Shown piece after piece: positions 34,421 to 46,685 of a DNA stretch of 64,000 nucleotides. Numbering within the stretch: position 1 is the first letter of the stretch; every line of letters starts with the position of its first letter. Both the position numbers and the translations under genes were made by a program. Source of the stretch: Meloidogyne chitwoodi (Eukaryota > Nematoda > Chromadorea > Rhabditida > Meloidogynidae); assembly GCA_015183035.1 (NCBI GenBank), contig JACZZP010000004.1, positions 2,418,001 to 2,482,000 of the forward strand, read 5' to 3'. Below the pieces are notes generated by a model. It did no database searches. It saw nothing but the letters and a program-made list of their open reading frames with translations, and was not told the origin of the DNA.

Positions 34421-35009
34421 GTTGCTTTTCTCTTCTTTTTTATTTTAATGAGACTGAACTTTAATTATTCTTATAATTGTACAATTAAACTCTAAAAAAG
34501 AAAGAAGATTTTTTATTTAAAAATTTTTTTTGTTTTATAACTTATTTTTAAATTAGCAAAAAAAAACTTTTAAATTTATTAAAAAAATTCTTTTAAAAAT
34601 TAATTTTTTTAAATTAATTAATAAATAAATTACTAGAAAATAAAAGGAAAAACGTGCTTATTTTTTGCAAACAAAAAAATAAAATATTTTGTTCACCTAA
34701 ATAATATATTATTTTTATTTTATTTTTCCTTCTCTTTTTCATTTATTTATTTTATTTTTTTATTTGTCAATTTCTCGACGATTTTTACCCTTTTCATATT
34801 TTCCTTCTTTTTTTTTGTCTATTTTATCTCATTCTTCAACTCATTTTTATTTCTTAAATTTTTTATTTTTGCGAATAATTTATTATACGGTTTTATTTGA
34901 ATTAAATATTTATTTTTAACTAAAAATTATTGTAAATTTTAGTTTTATTTATTTATTCAAAATTTTAATAATAATACATACTCTTAAAAATTGGTTTTCT
35001 GTTAATACT

Positions 35010-35085
35010 AGTTTTGGTATAGTGGTGAAGGTGTTAGTTTATTAAGTGAATAGGTTAAAGTTCGAACCAAGGTGGTGGACATTTG
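35010..35085 (+). pseudogene. Decayed tRNA-like element
   Basis: A-box TGGTATAGTGG and B-box-like AGTTCGAACC, about 40 bases apart. No acceptor stem. Same general type as 34345 and 36848. Confidence 0.5.
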
Positions 35086-35789
35086 TTTTCTTTTCTAATT
35101 TAAATGTTAATTAAGCTTTTAATTTTTATTTTAAATAATTTTATTTAATAAAAGAATTTTTTTGAGTCTAAAAATTTGTTAATTTTTTCAATTTCTTTCA
35201 ATTTCCGACAAAAAATGTTTTTTAGTTTCTCTAATTTTTTTTTTTGCTATTTTTAAAACATTTTTCCACATTCCTTAACGTGTAAAAAGAAAATATAAAA
35301 ATAAATAATAATATATTTTTTAATTTAATTTTAAAGAGAGAAATAAATAATAAAAATTTTTTAATAAAAAAAATTACACATTTATTTATTTTTATTTTTT
35401 TTTTGAATAAAAATTAAAAAAAAAACAGCTTTATTTTTTAATTCTCCTATACATAAAAATTAATTTCAAAAAAAAAAAAATCAATAAAAATAGGTATAAA
35501 AATTAACATTTTATTTTTATTCTATATAGAAGAAAATTAATAAATAAATGGTTTTTAATTTCTTTTAAAAAAAAGAATTAATTAATTTCTTCTTTTTTTT
35601 TAAGATTAATTTTTATTTTTTTTAATCTTACCAAGGCTATATTATATATTTCTTTTTTTATTTAAATTTTAATTATTAAAAAAAAATAATATAATTATTT
35701 TTTTTTAATTTTAAATAAATTAATAATTTAATTTTAACAAATTATAAAAACTAAAATTTATTTTTTGTTTTTAATTTTTTTTTTTAAAG

Positions 35790-35830
35790 ATTAAAGAACA
35801 CAAAAATCCTAAATTTTTGTGTTCTTTAAT
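35790..35830. repeat. Perfect 18-bp hairpin
   Basis: ATTAAAGAACACAAAAAT (35790-35807) is exactly complementary to 35813-35830 around the loop CCTAA. The arms are not simple A/T repeats, so chance is an unlikely explanation. It could be a very short fold-back element or a small-RNA precursor stem. Confidence 0.85.
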
Positions 35831-36847
35831 TAAAATTTTGTTTATTTAGCTAAATTTAAAATAAATATTTAAATTTATTTTAAATAACAAATATATATAT
35901 ATTTAATTTCTCTATTTTTGTTTTAAATTTAAAAGACTCAAATTTAGCCCTTTTTTAAAAATAAATAAATTTATTTTTATTTTATTTATTATTTTTAATT
36001 ATTTTTACAAATATATTTTATGGTCTAAAATAATAATAATAATAATAAAAAAAGTGCTTATCCATTTTTATTTTTAATAAATAAATATAAATAAATAAAT
36101 ATATCGACTGGCCCCACTGAAGTATATATAAATATTTTTATTTTTTTTTTAATTTTTATTTCTCTCCTCCTTTTACTTTACTACTACCTATATTTATATT
36201 TTTCTTCTCTTTTTTTTTTTTTAAATATTTAATTTTTATAATTTTATTTATTTTTTTGTTTTTGCTTATATATTATTTAAACGAAAAAGAATATTTTATT
36301 TAAATTAATTAATTAATTTAATTTTTTTTTTATTTGAAAAAAATTAAAATAATTTTTTTTTAGTATTATTTTATATTCTAAAATGTTTGATTTTTTTTTG
36401 ATTAAAAATTGCTTTTTCTTTTTATATTTTTGTTTGTTTTAAAATTTTATATATATTTTTTTTTTCTAAAAAAATATATAAAATATTTTTTTATTTTAAT
36501 AATTGCCCTTTTTAATAAAATAATTGACAAAATAATCTCTAAAAAGTTATTAAAAATATTCTTTAAATTTTTTTAAAAAAAGTGCAATGTCTGATTAACA
36601 AAAAAAAATCGAAAGTTTAAATGTACTTTATTTTTGTACTTTTTTTTTGAAAACATGTGAAAAAAAAATATTATTATTTTTGTGTTTGTTGGATTATATT
36701 TTTTAATTGCATTTCTTTCTTTTTTTATTTATTTTTATGTGAATACTATTTAAATAAATTCATAATCAAAGAAGGTAATATTAGAGATGTTCTTAAGAAA
36801 ATAATAAATATATAGGTAACTGTTATACGAAAATAAAATATTTATAA

Positions 36848-36925
36848 ATGTTTGTTAGTTGGTCTAGTGGTTAAGATCCTTGATTTTGGGCATATTCATT
36901 AAGGTTCGAATCCTCTCACTTTTCT
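36848..36925 (+). pseudogene. tRNA-Pro-like element
   Basis: A-box TGGTCTAGTGG with GGTC/GATC able to pair as a D stem, then TTTTGGG in the anticodon position, and an exact B-box GGTTCGAATCC. The A-box and TTTTGGG wording resembles tRNA-Pro(TGG). The anticodon and acceptor stems are poor, so a pseudogene is more likely than a working tRNA. Confidence 0.6.
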
Positions 36926-38279
36926 TCGTACATTCTTCTTGCGGCTTTCATTTTTTAAAAAAGTTTTTTAAATTAATGTTCAAAAAAAAAGATGGTGGGA
37001 TAAAATGTCCACTTTTTAAAATTTTTAGAAAAAATCCATATTGACTAAAAAGACTCATCGATCTTCCACTCACACCATTTTAGAAATAAAGAATTTAAAA
37101 ATAATGAAATGTCCTTCTTTTTTTTTAATGTTAAGTAAATAAAATATATCTTTTTCACGTATATCTATATGATCTTTCAAAAATTTATCTAAATATGGAC
37201 ATAATAAAATTTTTAATTTTAACGCAGAATTACCTATTTTTTTATTTCTAAATATATTGTTAATCTTTCGTTTTGTGATATTCTGTCTTAAATATGTACG
37301 TATTCATCTACTAAAGCAGCTGGTTCTTCTTTTTCTTTTTAGCCGGCAAGGACATTTTTCGGAGGTTTTTATATAAAAATGTAGTAGTAGACAAATACTC
37401 TTATATATATACTCTATTGATTTGTGTTTGTTAGATTGTCTTTTCTAAGAAATAGTGTAAGATGAGTGTTGTTAGAGAAAAAAAATTTAAAATGAAAAGT
37501 TGAGATAAAAAGTGAGAGAAGAGAAAAATATAAATTTGTGCCGGGTTGTTCCATTTATTATAACTCTAGTGAAATGTTAGAGATAATTACAGTAAGAGAA
37601 AAAGTAGAGAAAAGAACACAACATATAAATATATTTATATAGCGCAGATCGCACCATATATTATAAAAGAGAGAAAAAAAGAAAAATAAAAAATTCTTTC
37701 TTTTTTTCCTTTCACATTTTTCTCTTTTTTAACATTTTTCAACAGTTTTATCTAATGATTTGTTTGTCTTGTATTTATTTATATTTATTTATATATTTTT
37801 TATGCAATTTAAACAATGAGAATATTTTTGATTTTTGGTTATATTTATTTTTATAAAATAAAAAAAGAATGTTTATTTATATTTTTTTTTAAATTACAAA
37901 GTCGTTATGATGCTTTTTCTTTTTAATATTTTTACATTTTAAATGTTAGATTTTCTGTGTGTTTGATTGTGATAAAAATATCACCTCTATATTTTTAATT
38001 TTTAACTTAATTATCTACACATTTTTCTTTATATTTTTTGTATTTGGATGTATAATAATTTTATTAGAACCTTTTTTAGACCAAATATATATTATTTACC
38101 ATTTTTTTATTTAAAATCAAAAGCTTAATTTGACTGATAATTTTGCCTCTATTGATTTTTGATGCGTTTTTTATTTTTTAATTTACTCAGACTCTAATGT
38201 CGAAAATTATACATTTTGCCAAAAAATATTTTTTTTTAATTTATGTTCTTTTATTTTAGGTGTTTTATTTTATATTATA

Positions 38280-41200
38280 ATGAAGGAAGAGGAAGATAAA
38301 GAACAACAAAATTGTTCTTCATTACTTAGAGAATTTGTTAGCATTGGTAAACACAGGTTTGTTTAAATATTTATATTTTTTTTGTGAAAAAAGTATTTGA
38401 TATATTTATGACGAAATTTTTATTTTTTTTGATGTCAAATACACAACAAATTAATTATATATTTTTGAACGTTTGAATATTCCAAAAATACTTTTTTTTT
38501 AATTTTTGAAGAGTCATAAATAATTTTACAATAAAATAATGTTTATCGATTACTCGTCTCATATATAATTTTATTTTTTTATAGTTTTGAATGTCCTCGT
38601 TCACAACAAGCTTTGGCTAAAAAATACCCAGGTCTAAATTTGCGTAAAAAATGTATTAATGACTGTGACATTTCTTCAACAAAAAATATTGAAATTAATG
38701 AAGAAAATAAAATAATAATAAAAACAGAAGAAGACGAAAAATTAGAAGAAATAGAAGAAGAAAGTAAAAAAGTTTTTGATGAAATTAAAAAAGAGGAAAA
38801 TGAAGAAGAAGAAGATTTGATAAAAGAAATTGTGATTGATGAATTTTCTCTTTTGCTCTTTCATTCAATGGACGATTATTTAGTAAGAGCGAAAGACAAG
38901 TTTTTGTATTTATATTTAAAAATACAAAACTTGAGCGGGAGTGAAAATTTAACTTTTTTTCTATGTTTTACAAAGGTTGTGTAATTCATAAAAGATATAT
39001 TGTAAAATAGTTAAGTTTTTCCGGAAAGTTTTTATATTTTTTTAAACTTTCCGGAAAGTTTAGAGAAATATATTGTAAATTCTTAAATGTTTTAAAGTTT
39101 TTTTAAATTCTGATTTAAAAACATACAAATCAGAATTTGTTTTCTCTTCAATTTTTTTTTTTAGTTGTTAAAAAGGCACGAAGACAATTTAAATCAAATG
39201 GAAGAGGAAAGAAAGAAGCGACGACGTTATGAAGAAGATGTTCGTGCTGGAAAAATTAAAAAATTGGGGAGAAAGAGAAAGGTTTATTTTATTATTAATT
39301 TAAAAAAGAAATTAAAATTTAATTTTTAGTCTGAAAATGATTTAAAAAGGGAAAAGAAAGATAATGAGCAGCGCCAAATTGCTCGATTAAAACGTAAAGA
39401 GGAAAGAAGAAGGCGTTCAAAAGAAGAAAATAATCAAAGGAAGAAATGTAAATTAATTAATATATCAACTAGTGAAAATGAGCCAAATATTAATAATGAC
39501 AACAATAATAATATTAATTTTACTTCATCATTACCTTTTGATATTTCTTCGATGGATAATAATAAAGAAGAGGAAAATGAACATAAGACGGTTTGATTCT
39601 AAATTATTTTATTATATTTAAGGATATATGGTAGTTGAAATTCTGATTTTAAGTTTTGGTTTTAAAAACACAAATCAGAATTTTGTAATTTATGTTTTTA
39701 AAATTACAAATCAGAATTTTTATTCTGATATAGTTTTTGAATGTATTTTTTTGTATTTTAGTTTATTAGAAACTCAGAATCTTATTATAATTTTACAATT
39801 CTGATATTTTTAGATTCCTCTAACAATTGTAAATAACAACAATAATAAAATAACTTCACGACGTGAACAACAAAGGATTGAAAGAGAAGCTAAAAAAATT
39901 GAAAAAGAACGTTGTCGTGAAGAAAAGAAACGTTTAAAAATGGAGAAAAAAGAAGCTATTGCAGCTGAAAAGATGGCTGTTCGTCAACAAAAGAAGGTGG
40001 GAAATTGGGAATAAAAAATTATTATTTTTTTTTTTAAATTAAATTAAATTTGGTATTATTATTTTTAATTAATTAGTTAATTATTTATTTTTTTTTGTTT
40101 ATTTATGATTTTGTGTAAAATTTTTTGGTTAAAGTTTTTCCCCCCGTTTTTTTCTCAATATTATTTTAATTAAAAAAATATTTATTGTATTTAATTATCT
40201 CTATTAATTAAATTTATTTTTTGTTTTCTTAAAAAAAAATTTTTTATTTTAATATTATATTTTTCTTTAAATTTTATTTTATCTATTTCCTTTTTTTCTT
40301 ATTTTTTTATTTTTAGTTAAGTATGCCGACTATATATTTATTTTAAAAAAAGTGTATATATATGTACTTTAAGCACTCATGTGCCAAAAAGGAGACTAAA
40401 AATAAAATTAAAATATTGGCATCTAAAAGAAAAGAAAAGAAAAAGCCACATTTTGTTGTCATATCTCTTCTTTCATTGAAAAAAAAAATTGTTACAAAAA
40501 AAGACACACAATTCTTCACTTTTTTATTATCTAAAAAGCTTTGGGTGACATATATTTATATTTTTAGACTTGCTACAAAAAATTCTTTTTATTTTTTATG
40601 GGTCTGTCATCATTTTTTTTTGGAATTTTACAATGGTAGTAGAGAGTGAATTTATTTTTATATATTTATTATTTTCTCTCTCTTTTTTTTTCTTGGCATT
40701 TTTAGAAGGAAAAAAATTCGAGAATTTTTTTTATTTTAATAAATAAAAAAAGAGAATGAATTAGTTTGTGTGTTTTTATTTGTTAGAAAAAAAATATATA
40801 GTCCGAGATGGAATTTTATAAATAAATAAATATATTATATATTTTATTTCAATAGATAGATATAAATATATTTAAATTAGAGTTGTACACTTTTCTGTAT
40901 TCCGGGATTACATAAGTCTCTTCAGAGCTATTGTAATAAAGGCCACTCTCTCGTTGATAAAGACGCAGAAAAACTGACCAGTGGATAGTTGAGGTCAGAG
41001 AAACTTCAAATGACCTGCTCTTTTCCGGAACTGTATACAGTTCCTGCGTCTTTTTCTGACGAGAGAGTAGTCTTTATCACAGTCGCTCTGAAGAGACTTA
41101 TTCAACCGGAAAAACAGAAAAGTGTACAACTCTAATTTAAATAAATAAATTTATTTGTTAAACAAATAAATTAAATATATTTAATTTTTTAAATAAAAAT

Positions 41201-44200
41201 ATATATTAAGTTTGGACTTGTTTTATTTAAAAATTGTCTCATTTTTATTCTTTTTTACACATTTTTCCCTCAATATTTTTTTTTGTCAAATATTTTATAT
41301 ATTTATTTATTTGGCCAAAAAAAAATAAATATATAAATGGCTTGAATTTTTTTTATTGAAAAAAAATTGAGAGGAATGTGTCTATATAATAATATATAAA
41401 TAAATAATTGGCATATTTAAACACACATAATTTGTACTTTTTTGTTTATTTTTATATTTTATTTTAATGAAATTGTCACATTTTATTTATTTAAATTTCT
41501 TCTGACAAAAAATTTCCAATTTACAAAAATAAATAAATATAAATAAAATAAAAATACTAATATTTATTTAATTAATTAAATTAATTAATATATTCTTCAA
41601 ATAAAATTTCTTTTTTTTTATTATTATTTTAAATTTAATATTTAAATTTTCTTTTTAAATATTTATTTCCTTTCTCTTCTTTTTATATTGCCAATTTTGT
41701 CGTTTTCCTTTATTTATTATACACAATAAAAATAATAAATTTACACACATTATTGCACTTTTTTGCCTTTTTTATTTTAATGTGTTTATATATTCTTTTT
41801 TTTTTTAAAGTGAATGGATATTCTTCTTCTCTAAATTCTTTTTTTGTTTATGTGTCGAGATTAGTCTGGCACCTTTACAACTATTTATTTTTTTCTATTT
41901 TTGTTTCTGTCTTTTTAAAATATATTATTGAGAGTAAATAACACACAAACACATTTTTTAATTATTTTTTTTTGAACCAAACATTTTTTCACTTTTTTCC
42001 TGTCACTTTCCCTTTTTTTATTTACCAATAAAAAAATAAAATCAATTTTATAAAAGTAGTATTTTTACACTTTTCACAATTCTCTCTTTTTTTCAATATT
42101 GAAGAAACAAAAAAACGGGGAAAAAGATTAATAATATTTTCTAAAAAATTGAAAAATATAAAATAAATAAATTTATATTTAAAAAAAAAAACTTTGATTT
42201 GTCACAAATATTTTTAAAAAATAAATAAAAATTTATAAGATTTAAAAACAAAAAAATAAAATTTATTTTTTTTTCAGCAACAATTTAATAATCCATTTTT
42301 AAATAATAATTGTAAAATTATTGTTGATGGTACAACAACAACATCTAATAATAATAATATTATTAATTTATCTTCAAAAGATGTTTCTTCTTCTTCTAAT
42401 AATTTAATTAATAATGTGCCTTGTAATATTTTAAATAATAATAATAATATTATTTTTGAAAAAATAATAAAAATTGATCAAAATCAAGAAGAAGAAGAAG
42501 AAAATAAAAATAATTTATTATTATTTAATAAAGAAGAAAAACAACAAAAAAATTTAAATAATTTTGAAATGATGAAACGTTCTTCTGCTACTATAGGAAT
42601 TGCTACTGTTCATAGAAATGGATTAATTCAATCTCCTTTAAATAATAATAATAATTGTGGAATAATTAGACAACAACAACAACCACCTAATAAAATTGTA
42701 AAACTTGATAATAATCAAGATGAAAATAATAAGTAAATTAATTTATTTGTAAAAATCAGAATTTGTAAAAATAATCAGAATTAAAAGTTGGAAACACAAA
42801 AATACATTAGTTATTCTGAATCAGAATATATAATTAAAAAATAAACTTTTTTAAAACTTGTAAAAATACATAAAACAGAATAATTTTATTAAAACTTGAA
42901 TTATTATAATCAGAAAATTAAACAATAAAAAAATGAAAAAATTAAATTTAAATTATTTTTTAAAAGTACAAAAAAAAAATTTTTTTTTTTTAAATTTAAT
43001 TATTTATTCTTTTTATTAGAAATTGTGGTATTTTAATTGGTATTGCTACATCAACAAGTACAAATAATATTAATAATTCCTCTTATTCTTCTTCTTCTTG
43101 TATAAATAATAATAATATTTATCAACAACAACCTTCTCTTTCAATTATTTCAAGTTCAACAAATAATAATTTTATTAAAAAAAGTAATGAAAATATTGGT
43201 TATGAGACAATAATAAATAATAATAATAATAGTAGCACTTTTTCTCAAAATGGTTAGTTTGTTTTTATTTAAGAAAGAAAAAAGTTTATTTTTTAACTAA
43301 CAATGAGAGTTTATATTAAATTAAAAAAAATATTTTTGCAATTTTTCTTTGTTATTTATTTATTTTTTTTTGCTAGAATTTTAAAAATTATTCGATAATT
43401 ATTTTTTTTTTAAATTATTTTTAGAATTTTCAATAAAAAAAAAATATTTTTTTAATTTTTAAATTATTTTTTTGTTTGAAATTAATTTTAATCTTTTTAA
43501 TATAGAAAATATTTCTTCAATTCCAAGTGGATCAACAATTAATTTACAACAACAACAAAAACTTTTTTTATCATCACAAGAATCATTACAACAAGTATTA
43601 CAAAAAAATCCTGAATTAGCATTTAATGTTAATATTTATTTTTTTTTTAAATTTAATTTAAAAATTAATTAATTTTTTAATTTAAAGTTACATCAATCTT
43701 TGGCTACTCTTTATTCTATTGACCCAACTTTGATGGCACAAGCAACAGCAAATTTGACTTCAAACTTTCCTTCTTTACAAAAAGTGAAATCTTTAAAAAT
43801 TAATAAAATTTAAAAAATAATTTTTATATTTTTTTAGATTCCTTCAAATGATCTTGAAAGATTTTCTATTTCATCTGCTCAAAACATTCCACTAACATCA
43901 CAATTAGCTTCTTCTTTAACTTCTTCACAATCTAATAAAATTCAAAATAATTTACAATTAAATATTCCATTTAAAGTAAAAAAAATTTTATTAATTTTTT
44001 TTTATTAAAAATTATTTATTTTTTTAAAAAAAGAATAATCGTTGGTGTAATATGCATTCTGTAATTGCTCATGAAATTTCTAAACATCAAGCAATTCTAA
44101 AAAAATCATCATGTTCATCTGTTGGTGGTAGTGGTGGACGTAATTCTTCTTCTAATATTGGAATTGCTGGTAGACATGCTACTTTTTGTGGTAGTGGAAT

Positions 44201-46685
44201 AAATAATAATAAAATTGAAAGAAAATCTGGATTAACAGCATTACATAATACATTACAACAACGAGGAAAAAGTTTGTTTTAAATTTTAAAATGTTCCCTT
44301 CATACTACTCTAAATGTTCCCTTAATTAATAATAATTTTTTTTAAGTTACAAAAAATAATAATGTACAAACAATAACATCAACATCATCTAATAATTCTT
44401 CTCAACAACAACATCAATTTATTCCATTACAACAAAAACAACAACAAAAACAACAATTACAACAACAAACTGTAAAAATAAACAATAATACTAATAACAA
44501 CACTTCTGGAAGTACTATTTGTTCTAATCAGAATAATAATAATCAGAATAATTATTCTGTTCCTTCTATTTCAAATTTGCAACAACAATTAAATTTAATT
44601 TTGACTCAACAACAACAATCAAATCAGCAACAAATGGCTTCGTCTATTAATGAGTAAATATATAGAATATCAGAATTATATAAAATATTAAAATATAAAT
44701 ATCAGAATTTATTAATAAAAAAACACAAAAAGTACCATTTAAAAATAAACTTGGATTTACAAACACAAATCAGAAAAACAAGTTGTAATTAAAAACACAT
44801 CAGAATTTGTAAAAAAATGCAAATAAATTAAAAAATACAAATCAGAAAAATTTCTTTAAAATTTATAGATCTCTTCTTGCTTCCAGTTTATTATCTCGAC
44901 TTCAAAATATAAAATCATCTTCTGATAATAACAATTTACTTTCTACTGCTGCTGCATTGAATGGAATTCTTCCTTTAGGACAACAACAAATTTTTGGTTC
45001 TCCACCAAATAATAATATTATTGCAAATAATAATTCTTCTCTTTTGACAACAATTGGAGGAGGAAATAATAATAATAATAATAATTCCTCAACTACACAA
45101 TTATTTGGTGGATTTCCTATACAACCATTAGGTCCTGGTATAGGTTCATTGACAAGTGGAAATAGTGATGCTGCAGTAGCAGCACAATTACAGCAACAAG
45201 CACATTTATTGAACGCTTTACAACAACAACAACAAAATGTTTTATCATCGGTAATATATATAATTTTGATTAAATAAATAAACTTTTAAAAAATACTAAA
45301 ATAAAAATCAGAATTTATTAAAAACATCAACTTGAATTAAAAAAAATAAACTTTGAAAAAAACAAATCAGAATTTTTAAAAAAAAACTTGGAATTTACAA
45401 AAACATATAACAATTTACAAATGCATATAATATTTATTGAAAATAAAAACTTGAGAGAACTTTACAGAATTTTATATCAACACGAGTTTAAATAATTATA
45501 TATTTTATTTCAGAATTCTTTGGCAGCTTCTTTACTTTCCCAATTTAATGGAGGATTTCCTAATATAAATAATAATAATAATTTTGTAAATAATAATAAT
45601 AATGGACTTTCTACATTAGCAGCAGCAGCAGCAACAATACCGCCAGTAATTCCTCCTTCTTCTCAAACAAATTTAAATTCTTTAATTTTAAATAATAATA
45701 ATAATTCCAACAATTTATTATCAACATTGATGATGTATGAAAATTCAAATAAATCAAACAATTTAAATAATAATATAAATTGTCAAAATTCACAACAACA
45801 ATTGAAAACAATTGGATTACTTCAACAACAACAAAATAATTCAAATATTCTTCAAAATAATAATAATAATAATAATTTTTCATCATCATCATCATCATCA
45901 ATTATTTCATCTTCTGCTTCTACTTTTGCTTCATCATCTTCTTCTGTATTATCAAATTCTTCAAATATTCATCATCAACAACATCCTCAATTAAATTTAA
46001 ATTCTTCTTTAGATTCTTCAATTTTACTTCAAAATGTTAATAATCATCATCAATCTACAAATAATTTGGCAAATTTATTATCATCACCAAATAATAATAA
46101 TTTTGCTAATGATTTGTTAATTGCTGGAGGAACTGAAAGCATTTTGGCTGCATTTTTAAGTGGACAATCTGTATGTTTTTTTCAAAAAAAAAAACAAAAT
46201 TTTATTAAATAAAAATAATTTTTTTAATTTTCTATTTATAGATGGAACCAAAAGTTGCCTTTCCTCCTTCTCAAAATCAACAGACAGTTGCTTCTAATAT
46301 AGATCAACGATTGATGAGAGGTCGAGGAGATTTAGTAATTAATTTTCTTTATAATTTTTTTAATTTTATTCTTATTTAAAAAATTATTTAATAATTTTTT
46401 TAACAGAATTTGTCTAAAATTGGCGGCACAACTCCAACTACAACAACAACAACAACAAATAATAATACTTCATTATTATTAGCTCCATCTTCTTTAATAT
46501 CTAATTCATTAAATAATTCAAATAATAATATTTTACAAATGAATCCAGTTGAACAAGAACTCTTAATGAGACAAATTAGACTTGCACAGCAACAAATAAA
46601 TGGAGGAAATAGTAATATTAAATTATTGGAAAATAATAGTAGTAGTGAGAATAGCAACAAAACTACTAATAGACAAATTCAATAA
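38280..46685 (+). CDS. Large Asn/Gln-rich, charged protein of unknown function
   Basis: Not recognised. ATG at 38280 begins MKEEEDKEQQNCSSLLREF. Exons: 38280 to about 38358, about 38586-38894, 39164-39282, about 39330-39591, 39813-39996, 42279-42732, 43020-43252, then several more to a TAA ending at 46685. The first part is acidic, then strongly Lys/Arg/Glu-rich and probably helical (MEEERKKRRRYEEDVRAGKIKK; EREAKKIEKERCREEKKRLK). The second half is low-complexity Asn, Gln and Ser, with runs coded by AAT and CAA and some Ala-rich or His-rich patches. This is prion-like composition, often seen in transcription or RNA-binding factors. No zinc finger, bromodomain or kinase motif was found. A 2.3 kb intron (39997-42278) holds a MITE. 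The model assumes that all Asn/Gln exons belong together, which frame continuity supports but does not prove. Confidence 0.68.
39015..39064. repeat. Intronic ACTTTCCGGAAAGTTT pair
   Basis: TTTCCGGAAAGTTT occurs twice in one intron of the Asn/Gln-rich gene, each copy around the palindrome TTTCCGGAAA. The same core recurs near 48036 and at 52108-52260 and 52990-53060, all in introns or intergenic DNA. Confidence 0.65.
40870..41142. mobile_element. Fold-back MITE with about 29-bp terminal inverted repeats
   Basis: The outer arms (ATTTAAATTAGAGTTGTACA... and its mirror) pair for about 29 bases including an A/T rim. The core ends are AGAGTTGTACACTTTTCTG at 40879 and its complement ending at 41133. 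Inner arms also mirror: AAGTCTCTTCAGAGC with GCTCTGAAGAGACTT, and ACTCTCTCGT...GACGCAGAAAAA with TTTTTCTG...ACGAGAGAGT. The whole unit folds back on itself and has no coding frame. Its GC content is clearly higher than its surroundings. It lies in the large intron of the Asn/Gln-rich gene. The flanks are palindromic A/T (possibly TTAA), so the target-site duplication is unclear. Confidence 0.88.

Larger units (their letters stand above)
32186..38279. other. Six-kilobase A/T desert
   Basis: No coding content on either strand. It is built from long A, T and mixed A/T runs. Contained structures: perfect hairpins at 32779-32814 and 35790-35830, and tRNA-like elements at 34345, 35010 and 36848. 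The last part holds the presumed promoter of the Asn/Gln-rich gene. A TTTTATTTTAG acceptor at about 38259 precedes its ATG. Confidence 0.6.

Noticed and set aside
40362..40649. 95-codon plus-strand open frame inside the large intron of the Asn/Gln-rich gene
   Set aside because: Lys/Phe-rich composition artefact, no conserved motif, no splice context.
45611..45901. Minus-strand open frame of Met, Tyr and Leu runs
   Set aside because: Antisense of Asn/Ser-rich triplet repeats.
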